This document shows positions 45,661 to 58,242 of a DNA stretch of 64,000 nucleotides, piece after piece (the first letter of the stretch is position 1; every line of letters starts with the position of its first letter). This DNA comes from Perkinsus olseni (taxonomy: Eukaryota > Perkinsozoa > Perkinsida): positions 1 through 64,000 of the forward strand of contig JABANN010000076.1 in the NCBI GenBank assembly GCA_013115125.1, written 5' to 3'. The position numbers were made by a program, and so were the translations under genes. Below the pieces are notes generated by a model. The model had not been told where the DNA came from. It saw only the letters and a program-made list of their open reading frames with translations, and searched no databases.

Positions 45661-48600
45661 TCACACTTCATTCGGCAAACCAGCAGGCTGGGTCTTCTCA
45701 GCGGGCAGGGAAGGGATCCCTAACATTCGCTGGAGCTCTCGGGACAGTACCGTCGATCCGGGATGTCTGGACGCGTACGTCACGCTAGGTGCTGAGGAGT
45801 GGCAAGAAGTACTGTCGAATTGCTGGGGTGCACTACTTACCTTTCTTAGCTTTCCGGGCACCTTTTCCCTTACCACTATTCCCAGTCCCGTCCTGCCGTC
45901 GAGGGTCGTTAACGCCGTTGGTTTTCGGCAAGGAAGTGTACGTCTTTGCGCCCTTCTGCGTTGTGGCAGATGATGAGGCTTCTACTGGGAGCACAAGAAT
46001 GTCAGAGGAAGCCACCACAAGGCCACGCATACTGCTGCACCTGCGCCCGAAAATACAGGGGCACGCAAAGAGACGCCCCTACCTTCCAAAGGCCGTATCA
46101 CAGCCGAATGTCGGGCGGTCGAAAAGTAGTTCAACCTTCATATCCTGACCCGGGCGACCATAGACAGCCGTTACTATGCATCTAGCCCCAACCGGCGCAG
46201 GCCCCTCAGCATCGACATAAACAGCTGACGAAGCACCAGGAATATCGCTCGCCTCGCGTGAGGATTCTCACCTCTACTGCCCACCTTTGGGGGCTCCTTG
46301 CAGGACTTGCTCACGAACTTCGCGTTCTTCACCCCCAGCAACTGCTCTGGGCTCACGGTGATACTAGGGGGCTTCGGGTCGTGCTTCAGTTGGTAGTCCA
46401 GGAAGCCCTCCAAGAATTGAACTCCCATTCGCGGTAAAGCAGTGTAGGAAGGTGACACCAAAGGCAACCGGCGGAACTCCTGTAACAAGCAGCACTACCT
46501 ACGCATGCGCCACCTTCCCCCTACTACCTGCTCCCCCAACCATTTCTTCAACTTAGCAAGCTCGTATTCATAATCCTCAGTGCCCGTGTCCAACAACCGC
46601 TTCGCCGACAAACTCAAGTTGGTGTCGACGTGGTCCAGATCGCAGAGGCCATCAAAGACGCTCGGGAAGGCTCTCATGTAGTCCTGAAAGACGACTCAAT
46701 CGTTGAGCGCGCGATGAGGTGGTGACGTACCTTCACTGCCTGGACGGCATAGTTGCTGAAGGACCAACGATCTTCTCGAGTCTCAGGGTTGTGGGAGTGG
46801 CGAGTGTAGTTGGGTATGACCAGCATCTTCCAAGCCGACTTGCCCAGGGAGACCTCCGAGCGTGTCCAATGGAAGAGCTCCATCCCAACCTGAAGGGAGA
46901 ACATCATCATTCGCACGTCATCCCCGCACAAGAACTGCCTCCAAGACTCACCGCACAACCGATAGGTGCCGAATGAATACCATAATTCTCTCATTTCTTT
47001 CGAGGGAATAATCCACCCCGGCTAGCATGGTCGCTACGGAGTATCTCACATGTTGCCCGTAGAAAAACAACACAGTCGCAACACACGCCCCGACTCGAAG
47101 ACCCATCTTTGCCGAGAGCTTCAACCGACTATGCGCCAGCTCAAACCAATTCAATTTTCAGACTGTCTTGCATTGGTGAATTATCAGTACAGTTATTCCA
47201 GTTGGCCCTCACCGTTGTCGATTGCGAGGCGGGACACTGCGACCGGCTAAAAGAGCCCAAGATCAACGCATGCTACCTGCACCCGTTCCCTGCCAAGTTT
47301 GGCGGTGATGCTGCCGGCAATCATCCACCATAGCTCCACGGTAAGGCCAGCCCTGCTAGCCGCTACCTCGGTGCTATACCACCTCAGGCCGCTCCTATCC
47401 CGCAGCATCCTCTCTGCAGACGACTTCGCCGCTGCAGCGTCCCATCCAAGGGGCTGCTCCGTGTCCACGGCGACCTCCCCCGGGCGAATGCTCCTTATCG
47501 TACCCACACATCCCGCATAGACGCTCCTCAAGTCACTGACGATGACGCGCTTGCCCACCACCAGTTGCGGCCCTGTCTTAGCCTCCTCAACCCGAACGGG
47601 ATGCGGCTCCAAAACTCTACACAGGGCTGCCAACCTCAACTCGGTCCTCGCGGAGAACTCATAAACTCTCTTCCCAGACCGCTCGATGCGTTGTCCGACG
47701 ACCCTCCGGACCTCCAGAATCGGCTGCTCAGCTTCCATGTCCTCTGGTGTTAGCTCATCATCTTTGGATTTGAACTCAAAGCACAGGCCGTGGCGGTCGT
47801 GGTAGTCCAGTTCATCTTCAACATCAGTACGAAAGGTCGATGATGATACCGCCTTTTCGCCATCTCTCGTAACCCTCATCACTTTACCATCCGCCGTCAT
47901 GTACCGTATAGCCACAACACGGCCTCTGTGGACGCAAGGGTAGTCGATCTAGAAAGAAAACGAGATCTCCTCTCACCGTACCAACAATGGTGGAGTCGGC
48001 GAACCCGGCACACACCTGAACGGCATATGCCTTCAGCATCTCCTTGCAGGAGCCCATCAGTTCATCGAAAGACTCTTCCATGGTGAGGAACATGGACTGC
48101 CTCTGACTAGCGAAATTGAACACTTTCACTCCCACCGCATAGCATGGCACCACAGTCTTCGTCTGGAGCGAGGGCCAACAGTCCCTGACAAGCTTCCCCT
48201 TCACGACGACCGAGGAGCGCGAATCGGCACCTACTCATATTTCCGCAGATCACAATTCGGCAGCACCCAGTGGGGGAAGTAGTCCATGCCAACCGGCAGA
48301 GGCGGGTGAGAGAAGGGTTCGATATCAACCGTAACATGACCCAAGTCAGGCAGGAATCGCGGTACCGTCGACTTCAGAGCCACAGGCTTGGCCGAAGGGT
48401 CATATCGGTACACATGAGCGCCACCTGAGAGATACGCCAGTGGCGCAGGCAGCCATCAAGCATCGAGCCAGCAGTAAGCTCCAGAATCTTGTTCACGACG
48501 AGTTAGATAATTCTAGCTTCCGTTACTTGTCCTATGGTTATGCTGGCTACTTGAGTCACTGAGCTAGGTCTCAGAATGGTGCACTCGAGCTCATGTAAGA

Positions 48601-51600
48601 TCTCTCGTATCATCTCCATTACCATTGGTATTCCTCTTTTTCTCTTCTGCAGTCAATACGTTCTTCCCTGTCCTCTCAGCCTCAGCCACAGCATCATCCA
48701 TGGCCTTGAACAATACATTCTCATCGACGAAGTTGATCAATGCCGTGCCTGAGGAGTTCGCCAGCTCGCTCGAGGGCCGCTCCCCTCTCGATAACATGAG
48801 CTACAACCGTCACCACAACAATCCAAGTCACGCGTTCCGTTCCCTCTTAGTGATGATTACCAAACGAGGGACCATAATGCGGCTCTAAGGTTCCTCTCTG
48901 CACTGACTACCTCCCCACGGGACTTTAACCCCGTCGATGTCGATGTCAAATCTCTCAGGATAGTACTGCTTCACAGGTGATGATGGAGAAGTGAAAAGAG
49001 GGGCGAAGACTCTGGGCAGAAGCTTCCGACCGGAGGAGGCCGGCAGGACCTGATCGTAGTCACAGACCGTTGATGCAACTCAGCGTCTTCTCTATATCTT
49101 CATGCGGAGAAAGCTCCCCGCGAGGCCGAACTTTGTCGCGCACAAATCCATCCTCAAAGGAAGCGCTTCGAAACTTGATACCACTCTTCGCCCCGCTCCT
49201 AGCGTCTCATCACGCCAGATCCGTCAGGGAAAATAAAGAACAGCTTTCCCACGGCTTCTTACACTCATGAGCTGCTGGAACGGCGTGACCGGTCCTCCAC
49301 CATCGAATTTGATCTGCGACCCGGCCTCAGCGAAATCGTCAAAGTCGTTGACCATGGTCGACACAAAGGGTGCGTAGTGGTGATGATAATACCAGTGCCA
49401 TGAAGGAGGCCCTCGGTAGTAATAAGAGTAACTATACACGATACACTGCCGATGTTGTCAGCTAGAGACCAGCGTCCAGCTCCGGAGAGGCAGTACTTAC
49501 GACCACTGTAGCCCTTCCATGTAGTCCCTGACGAGCTGGCCCCTCTCCTCTTTGGTATTACATTCCGCCTTCACCTTGTAGTACTGCAATCTCGCCTCTT
49601 CCGGTGACTCTGAAGTATAGGCTTATAACGAGACTATGGATGATAGTGAACCTACTAGGGTATCCCAAGCCAGTCTTCACTTGGTACTCGTAGCTTATAC
49701 GCGAGCCACCACGACCATTACCGCCACACCGGCGTCGGCCTGATTTCGGGAAAGTGCGGTACGATAGCATTATGGACTGCTTACGGCCGATCTGCCAATG
49801 ACTTTTGGAGACCTCATCTGCGAGGAACTTCTCTTCACTCGTGCTATACACAGTAAGGTACTTGAGGAAGTTGGCCCAGTTAATGCCACCGCCATGCTCG
49901 ACCAACCACGGGTCATCGCTGGACTCCTCCTTCTTACGATACCTGCCATCGCACAGGAAAAATTGTGCGTCATCGCCTTCGTACGCCCGAGAAGATCACC
50001 GCCACCGTCACCGATCGTACCGACAACTATAAGATAGGTTGTATATTAAACACAAGTTTTTACTTTACCCCAATATTACGTACCCATAATGAGCCAATAG
50101 CGGGTATATCTAGTCGGTGCCAATCACGTATCATCACAGTCCGTCACGAAGGAGATCCAATATGCAATAATGAGGCCGCTATGCCACGTGGATTCCACTG
50201 CAATTCTTCGACCGTCGTTGTCGCCCCGCCGCGTGGCATAGTGATATCACTTTTGCTCTTCTGTATTTCTCCGCTGTTACAGACTGTATGAGCACATGAT
50301 TCACTACTAAAACATACTACCCCTACCACCACTCCATCGCCTATCATCCACTCATTGATCGAGATACACACGGCCCGTACACTTACGTCTTGTAGGCTGT
50401 GAAGAGCCGTTCCAGACCGCCGTCCCCTACACCAGTGTAAGGCAGGTGTGGGAGGAAGTCGTTGCCGACCAACATGCAGAAAAGGACGAAATCGTCGATC
50501 ACCCGTTCCAGGTCATCTTCTCCGAATTCGAGAGCAAGGTATTCCCTGAGGACCTGGAGCGCAATGACGAGAAGGATGCCGGTCCTGGTACAGCGCAGAC
50601 GCGGAACAAGCGGGTGACGACCGAGGGGAGGTAAGGTGAATCCGGCAAGGATGAGCAGCTTACGTGGATATGGAGTAGCTGCAGCCTATCAGGTCGCACC
50701 AACGACCGGGCGTCTGTCTTCTCAGGGCCGAAGATAACCTCTTCCCGTAGCAATGCCACCTACGGTCACCCAAACACTACCAGAGGCAACACCATCGGAG
50801 TGCTCACATAGGGTTCATGAGTAGCAAGAGTAAGCATGATAAGATCAGCATCCAGGCCGTATCTTGAGAGGATATACTCGAGGCCACGCGGAAGGCTCAT
50901 TACACGCAATGCCGAGTATTCGGGTCGTAGTCGGGCTGAGACTTCGTCGTCCTAATGTAGTCCATTATCTTATGTTCTCCTTCCCCAGGAACCTTGAAGA
51001 TCGCGCACAGCGAAGGATATCCTCACTCAGACGACTTTTTTCTTTCTACATCAGGGCCAGAGACGACCACATCAACACCCTGCCACAGGGGATTCTCGTT
51101 AATCATCTTCTGAGTGAAGAATCTGAACCACTGACCGTCCTCTCTCGAACCCGAGAAGGCAAACCTACCTGAGCTGTTGCGTCAGCCTCTCCATGAAAGC
51201 CGTGCCGGGAGTGATTGAATTACTATCAAAGAACGTATCTGGCACCTCTAGTTAGGGCGTCGCGGTGACAGAGCGACACCATTTACAGGGCAACGAGAAA
51301 CCAATGGAGCACTCGTTTAGCTCTAACTCTCACAAATGATAAGAACATGAGCGATGAATATACATCCACGTTCGGGTCTCTGAGCAGGGCGAGGAGGTGG
51401 TTTCTCGACTTGAAGTAATACGGCATGATGGTTCAACGGCAATGTAGAATCATTCCACTGCGTGTTCCGCGCAGTGGAACACGCAGTGGATTCCGCACTG
51501 TGCGTTCGGGTTCGGGTTCGGGTTCGTTCGGGTTCGGGTTCGGATTCCGCACTGTGTGGCAATCCGCCTTCCACGGTTACTAATCATTTTCCATTTCGTT

Positions 51601-52227
51601 CTCATCGTTGCAAGCTCTTGCTTTCTGCCCGGTCGATAGGTTTACGAGATATCAGGCGGAAGAGTACCGCGATTTCCCCAGTACCTATGGACTTGGGGGG
51701 ATCCCCGTTTTTAACAGCTCTCTCATTAGCCTCAACCGCGTCCAGTGCAGTACGAAAACGACGCGAACCTACCGAAGGCTCGAATGACCCCTCGAACCCA
51801 GCGAGGGTACTACGTTGCTGATTCATCTTAGCACGTGGTGCAACACCATCAACGGCCATGTAGAGCAATCGTTTGGGTTTGATACGGGAGTAAAGGTCAC
51901 TAATATACCTAACCCTACTCCTCCCCTTACTGTTAATACCACACCTTCCCCAACTCCTCCCCACATCACACCAGCCTCTACTACTTAAATACATCCATCC
52001 ATACTTCATCTTCAGGTTTGGCAACATCTGGTGTATCGCCGTGAGAACAGTGATGTATGATACCGTTCATGTCGAGGTATCTAAGGTTGAAGCATGCTCA
52101 TCACAGGTCATAAGATTCAAGTTAGGCAGTACAGACAGTCAAACTCGGGTATTTGTTCTGGTTCGATAACTTCATTGATTAGGGGATACCTCTCGGATAG
52201 CCAACGGTAAAAGCGAGGAACTCCCAT
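45661..52227 (-). CDS. XRN1-type 5'-3' exoribonuclease
   Basis: Degrades decapped mRNA from the 5' end in the cytoplasm. Large minus-strand gene with many exons. Exon 1 starts [20 protein letters not shown] at 52227. Next come [18 protein letters not shown], then [20 protein letters not shown] spliced in phase to [19 protein letters not shown] and [16 protein letters not shown]. The nuclease core continues with [17 protein letters not shown] (51200), [43 protein letters not shown] and [40 protein letters not shown] (about 49400) closes the core. XRN1-like additional domains follow: [20 protein letters not shown], a KOW/SH3-like segment [20 protein letters not shown] (about 47510), and [14 protein letters not shown] sequence at about 46400. 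A Lys/Gly-rich patch and a short tail end at 45661. The extra C-terminal domains favour XRN1 over nuclear XRN2. Exon borders are approximate. Confidence 0.93.
51455..51556. repeat. Hairpin plus (TTCGGG)n microsatellite inside an XRN1 intron
   Basis: A perfect 14-bp stem (51455-51468 with 51476-51489, seven-base loop) is followed by (TTCGGG)n with one phase slip at 51505-51544. A 15-base direct repeat GGATTCCGCACTGTG brackets the array at 51488-51502 and 51542-51556. It lies in the inferred intron of about 51251-51678, between the [11 protein letters not shown] exon and the [12 protein letters not shown] exon. Confidence 0.8.
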
Positions 52228-53256
52228 TGTACCGCTACAAAAACAACAACAGTATCAAACTGAAATTGGCACCATGCAGACGAAGCACGTGGCGGGTGAT
52301 GATGGTATCTTCAGGCTGACTGAGTCAACTTGACTCTCGCACAGGCAAGAATGGATGATCGCGAGAGATCGATTCCAAGCCGAGGAGCAGTAGTGTTGGT
52401 CGGTGGGATTGCTATGAGCCAGCTAGCGTCACAGCACTCTTTTCTTGAGGGCAATCTCATGGCAAGGTGCCCACCGTTCGAACGTGTAGGCTTCATCCTG
52501 CTTTCTGATTCATTGCTACTTCTGTCAGTGATTCGCATGAAGGACAGCTCCTCTACCTTGACTGTTTGCAGATGTCGACCTAGCCAGCCGAATCGATGAT
52601 CCCGTCGGCTTTCAAAACCCGTGGGAGTGCCCCGTTGGATCACCATAACCACTCACGCTCTACAAAGCACCGCAGTCCAGGGCGAGGGAGGTTCATCGGC
52701 GAGTCGCCTCGGCTCGCTGTGTCCTATATCCATGCTTCTTCAACTCGATATCAGCTAGAGTACTGGCAAAATGCCCTAGTGCACTTGCGCATAATGAGCC
52801 GCTCCACCGGAATTCACCTGACCTCTCTTAACTCGAACAAAACGCTGTAAAATGATGAAACATCGTTTCTAAAATATCCTGGACATGCTGAGAAGCCGCA
52901 GCTCGCTGCTAGGAAAGAGGTATCGCCGTTATCGAGATGGAAGGTCGCACATCACAAGCTTTTTCGCCCTTGACGAGATTTGCAGGATACGGATGGTGCA
53001 CTCGCGATAGGTCCTGAAAATTAAAGGAATGCGCGACAACACGGAGTTGTCATTCACAAGGTCATTGCCCAACTCGGTTAACTCGGGTAAGTTGCATGTT
53101 AAGACGCGAGAGAGCACAATAATTGCAAAGACCTCGCTACTCGGCACGAGTTGAGAATCAAAGTGCGCATGTCGCTCGCCTTGATGATCGATTTGTATGA
53201 GGTGAGCTATACAATGGCCGCAGCACGGTGGTCTCCGTAGTCACAGCCTCTCGAAG
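52228..53256. other. Intergenic region between divergent XRN1 and ribosomal protein genes
   Basis: About 1 kb that must contain both promoters. No clear TATA box or gene recognised; ORFs at 52311-52850 show no motif. Confidence 0.6.
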
Positions 53257-53959
53257 ATGTCTCTCCCTATTAACCAGGGCGACTTCCAGCATATCCAGCG
53301 TATTTGCAACACCAACGTCGACGGACGTGTCAAGGTTGCTTTCGCTTTGACCGCTATCAAGGTGCTACCGGGACTAGGGATTATCGACCTTCTTTCTATC
53401 ACCATTAATACTCTGCATTCTGATCGTCTCTGTGGCATATTCCTCGGCCAGTGGCAGCGTGTGTAGACTTATTGTACGATCGTCTTGCATAGTGGACTGA
53501 TGCTGCTATTTCACACCGCCCCTTGTTGTTTCTTGGATCATCTTCACTGTTGCTTCGTAGGGTATCGGCCGTCGTTTCGCCACTCTTATCTGCAAGAAGT
53601 GCGAGGTCGACACCAACAAGCGCGCCGGTGAGCTCACCCAGGAGGAGATCCAGAAGCTCGTCCAGGTAACGACAGGCCGACCCATCCTCGGCGAGTTGCT
53701 CTTACCGTTCCGTTCTCAGGTCATCACTAACCCCCAGCAGTTCCGTATCCCCCAGTGGTTCCTCAACAGACAGCACGACCCTGTCGATGGTACCTACTCT
53801 CAGAAGTACTCCAATCTTTTGGATGCTTCCAAGCGTGAGGATTTGGAGCGTATGAAGAAGATGCGTCTTCACAGAGGTCTCCGTCACTACTGGGGCATCA
53901 GAGTCCGCGGTCAGCACACCAAGACCTCCGGTCGTGGTGGTGTTCATGCCGACGACTAA
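53257..53959 (+). CDS. RPS18: 40S ribosomal protein S18 (uS13)
   Basis: Small-subunit head protein contacting tRNA and the subunit bridge. Three exons with exact phase: 53257-53361 (35 codons), 53561-53665 (35 codons) and 53720-53959 (79 codons plus TAA), giving 149 residues (human S18 is 152). The N-terminus is [20 protein letters not shown]. Helix-turn-helix and C-terminal signatures include [50 protein letters not shown] and TSGRGG. The third exon is a canonical uS13 tail. Introns are 199 and 54 nt. An AG lies shortly before the start codon, compatible with leader trans-splicing. Confidence 0.98.
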
Positions 53960-54149
53960 GCAGCAGCGTCTCCTAATAACGGCGGTTATTACACTAATGA
54001 TTGCTGCTTTTGGTTGAGAGGTCTACTCTTCGAAGGCTTTGTACTCCGCTGGCACTTCACCATCTTGCGTTAATAGTAGTTACCATGATCATCGTCATTC
54101 GCGGTGGTATCTTTCTTCGTACTGAGTGACTCACAGTGTATCATGTCCA

Positions 54150-56207
54150 ATGCCTGCACTAAGAGGATGGCATAATAAGAGGCGGTCTAGGAAGAGCTCG
54201 ACATCTGGGTGTGGGGCGCGTGAGGTGATTCTGGAACACTGTTTTGGGAAGTGGCAGCCGTTCTCTTACAGGGATGCTCGCCGCGGGTCTTCGCCTCCGC
54301 TATCCTGCTTTTAATGACGCTCTATTCGTTGACGAAAATGGGTGAATTTACCACACCCCATCATTATGGAGCATCCAAAGCAGCGGACCCAGCGGCAGCG
54401 TCTAGCCCTCAAACGACAGGTCGTAGCGGTCCGGCTTCCTCCTCTCCGTTGCCCTCGGAGTTGGAGTCCATTCGTACCATATCGTCTGGAGAGATAACGC
54501 GTCTAATACAACGAGTAAAGGCTGGTGCTGGGCGTGCCAATATCCGTGTGATTGATCTTCCGGCGGAGTTTGATCCCGAGAGGCTGGTCCAGAAGTACCA
54601 GGAGTGCTCGGAGTGGCAATGGAGCAATGAATATAGAGTACCTGGCAGAGGTACCCTGCTGCGGGGTGGTTTTACCCTTCTCAGTTCCCGAGAGACATTC
54701 GACGTAGAGTGAGGAACTCTGTGGACGCTGACTGGTGTCTGGTACCGTTCATGGCCAAGTGCTGGTTCAACAAAGTCGCCAAATACCGAGTGGAGGAGAT
54801 GGCGAAAGCTGCATCTAAGGTGCTGCTGGGGACAGTGAGGTCCTCTAGCACGGACAAGCGGCCATCTCAGGCACATCCAGTCTAGTCAGGTTGTACGGTT
54901 CATCCGAGACGACCCCGAGCTTCACGAGGCTTGTCCGCCTAGGAAACAGGTATTCTCATAGATTGTCACCTCCAATTCTAGCGAGTGCAACAGGTGTGGA
55001 TCTTCGCGTCGGGAGTAGGCCCCACCATGCTGGGTCCCAACTGGAGTGGTATCATCTCCGGTGATGAAACGGTTCTTCTCCTCGCTGAAGGTCAGACGAC
55101 GTCCTTGACGTCTTGGCTCGGTTTAGCGAGGTCTCAGGCGATCAGCTCGGCGGGTTTTACAACGGCAGCAAAGACATCATAATCCCTGCAACGCCAAAGA
55201 TAAGGACGCCATACAACGGCGAGCGAAGGAACCTATTGGCCCTCTTCCGTGGCTCGAGCGACTTACAACTCCGCGATGCTGATGGGCGTGAGGTCCGCCG
55301 CCAGAATGTTCTGAGACAGGCCCTGCTCGAGAATCTCAGCGGAGCGTAGGTCATTATTATCGAACAAGCTGTGGAGGCAGAGCCTTCAACAAGAGACGCG
55401 CTCCAATGCATGCTCCTTTACGAGAGACCCTTACCTCGTGCGGGTAGCGTGCTGTCAACTTTTGTGTAGCACAGAGTGATTTATGGCGGCCTGCTGATAT
55501 GCAGAAACTGCCTTTGTAGCCGCCGACTTCTTCCCTGATGGGCACACTTGTGGACGATGGGGGATGCTTTGTGGCTCAGGGCAACCGACGTGGTGGTCGG
55601 CGCCTTTTCCCCGTCCTACGATGCCGAGATGAAAGACTCGATATTCTGTTTCATACCTCGCGGCAATACCCCATGGACGAGACGAATCTTCGACGCCATT
55701 GTCTCCGGCTGCATCCCCGTGGTGAGTCCCCATCGCTGGCATAAGTACAACCTCCGCTGTGCGTAGCAGGTTCTCTCTAACGCCATAGTTTTCCCGTTCG
55801 AGTCCTTACTGGATTGGTCGTTATTTACCATCAAACTACCGGAAAGCTACGTCATCACCAAACCGAAGGAAATCATCGACCTACTGCGCCGCATAGCGCG
55901 AGATCCTCGTCTCCTTTCCCCGCTACAGGACAACCTTCGCGCCGTGTCGCCAATGCTGACGGGACAAAATGGGGAAGAGGGCGCCCTCACTCCGCTAGAA
56001 GGCGTGCTCTATGCTCTCACGGAAACGGGAAGAGCGTTGTCGAGTGAGGAGGAAAGATCGATGAATACGGCTACGACTTTCTGGTCACCCCTCACTGGCA
56101 CCTGGGTAGAGCGAGGCAACGCTGGGAGGCAGGTCGGGCCGAGTTTCCACGCTGGGGCTGTACCCCATCCACAGGCTTCCATGTTGTGGTCGGATGATGC
56201 TTCTTGA
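54150..56207 (+). CDS. Exostosin-family (GT47) glycosyltransferase, type II membrane protein
   Basis: Golgi-type sugar transferase. Exon 1 (54150-54224) is MPALRGWHNKRRSRKSSTSG..., a short basic cytosolic tail. It joins in phase to exon 2 (from 54272) with the membrane anchor VFASAILLLMTLYSL, then a Ser/Pro-rich stem. Exostosin motifs follow: DWCLVPFMAKCWFNK, VWIFASGVGPTMLGPNW, GGFYNGSKDIIIP, then the catalytic-region signature SIFCFIPRGNTPWTRRIF plus DAIVSGCIPVV (about 55650-55720). FPFESLLDWSLFTIKLPES completes the fold. TGA at 56205-56207. Introns of about 45-60 nt are inferred at several points, including just before the QVLSNAIVF exon. Donor and acceptor sugars cannot be inferred; exostosins act in heparan sulfate, xyloglucan and other glycan synthesis. 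Confidence 0.88.
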
Positions 56208-56604
56208 TGCAGCCTCGCGAGAGTTGAGTTGAATTAGTCACACCAGACGATGATCAATGAAAGCGCCCCGAGACTCGGCTGTACTCCATTACTCAACACC
56301 CCACAGGTCAACAAAAGTATGGTAAATGTCGACGGGCCACGAGGGTCCGGTGTACAAGATGAACAGTGAATGCTATAAGGCTCTGTTATTGATACAGGAA
56401 TTGGTACACTTATTTGGAATGCTACTTTTTACCACTGACAATTGTGGCGATAGTGGTGGCAAACGCCGTGTCTTTTGAGGGTACGGTATCTGAATGTCGC
56501 GCCTTCAGCAATAGATCACACGACGCCGCAACGCACTCGCTGCCGTTCGCATGCCAAAGGGCTCACCGATGAGATCCGCTCCCGCCTATCTTTTGGGCTC
56601 CACT
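56208..56604. other. Intergenic region
   Basis: About 400 bp between the exostosin gene and the zinc-finger gene. Nothing recognisable. Confidence 0.6.
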
Positions 56605-58242
56605 TTAGTAGGCATCTTTTTCCACGTACGGTTTAGTAGGCAAACTCAACTTGGCTGCCATGATACTTTGGCGAGGCGGTCGTTCGTCATCACCCCCTTC
56701 GGAAGGCGTATAAAACTCAGGACAACTCAGCAACTGTAGCGCTTTGTCGCAATCATACCTGTCGGCACGTGGAGCGGATGCCAACACTAGCCGACTCACT
56801 TCGCTAAGTGCAGAACTCCCAGTGCCATATCAGCCGAGAACGGTGCACGATACTCCACCGAAACTTCACCGCGGGGGCTACGAAGGCGACTGAAAAGAAC
56901 GGCATCAAAACGGCGGTAATGCGCCTGCTTGTGTCACCTCGAACGTCTTGAGCCACCATTGATGTCGTCCATGAGCCGTGGCGGCCCGGCACTCCCCTCG
57001 GTGTGGACAATTGCCTGCGCAGGCCAGTCGCTCTCGGCTGCCTCTAGAAACTCATCGATGTCATCTGTTGTGAGTCCGTTAGCCTCGGCCAACTTCGGAT
57101 TCCAAACCTGATCCCTCGGGTTGACGAAGGAAAAGAGGCCAACACGTGCGTCCTTACACATTTCGGCCGCGCTGCTGGATGGCCACGCTTCCATCCACCG
57201 GTGGGTTGACACCAGAGCTTGGGGATATTAGGCGCTTGGTAGTCAGGACCCACAGGGACACTCTTGTTGCCTGTGGTGGCCAGCCTATACGCTTCCTGCC
57301 TCCGCTTCCGACACCGGCCACACGAATAGGAAACACCTGGGCATAAGACACGATGAAGAATTTGAGAACCGATGGGATTGCAGCGTGACCTCGTATCCCG
57401 AGCGCCTCTCGTGTCTCCAGGCCATTCGGTCTGAGGTCTCCACATTCGACATGGTAAACCCGATCGCAAGTGGGGCACCGAGCTCCCGGGGCGAGCTCCT
57501 CTCTCTGCTCACGCGTCTCTCCATCAGAAGAGGTCGGGCCTGAAGTGGCGAGAGGGGATCCAGACGGCGCGTACCAGCAGCGAAGGTGAACTGAGAGAAC
57601 GGAGCTCAGGTTAGCCCGCGAACTCACATCCCGCTGCGGTTCTAACCGCGCCTGGTGTTATGCAACCGTTCGACACAGGGTCATCGGACAAGTTGTTCCT
57701 CTCGCTCCGCCTCCGCTTTCTTTCCCCGGTGACGGCCAGGGTTCGACGCCGCTGAAAGTGGATGTTGGTTCTCATGGGACCGACACCGCGTCACAGCCGG
57801 GTGTCCCCGGTTGCCCCTATTCTCGCCCATTCTCGCCGTGCAGGCGAAGAATGCCACTCAATCAACGATAGCTCAGCCTCGATAAGCTACTTACTCTCAT
57901 GGGTGCTACTTCGCCACCGCACAGCGCGCACGGAGAGTGGGGCTCGGACTTAGCCGAAAGAGGGCTAGATAGCGGGAGAGGCGGCCCAGAGTATACAGAT
58001 CCTCTCAGAGTTTCAGACGGTGTCGTCGGGCTCGATGCACTAGCTTGCCCGATGCTCTCGTCACCAACCTTCGACGACCCCGATGCCATTTGTGTGGAAA
58101 CCTGAATCGGAGACGTGGAAAACTCGCCCAGGAACGCCACCCCGTCTCAGCCGTCGTTTGCGCTAAAGGCGCACACGAAGAGGATTAGGGCGACTACGGC
58201 GTGACCGGGTGAAGTCAGCCTCCAGACAGTCTTATGAGCCAT
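56605..58242 (-). CDS. Probable zinc-finger protein (CxxC / HxxC pairs, PHD- or RING-like)
   Basis: Multi-exon minus-strand gene, family not certain. A Ser/Pro-rich exon (about 57900-58100) ends with PCALCGGEVAPMR before a GTAAGT donor. Another exon starts VHLRCWYAPSGSPLA after a CTCTCAG acceptor at about 57600 and reads on to ARCPTCDRVYHVECGDLR. The order C-x2-C, H-x2-C, C-x2-C, H-x2-C suggests a cross-brace or treble-clef zinc module. Downstream exons include NGLTTDDIDEFLEAAESDWP (about 57050) and a tail ending PTKPYVEKDAY at 56605. A hydrophobic ORF starting MAHKTVWRLTSPGHAVVALI at 58242 may be the first exon, but its link is unproven. It could be a ubiquitin or chromatin factor; no function should be assumed. 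Confidence 0.4.

Noticed and set aside
51323-51574. ORF with Arg-Thr and Glu-Pro repeats
   Set aside because: Generated by the (TTCGGG)n array in an intron; XRN1 homology breaks off on both sides and resumes in phase without it.
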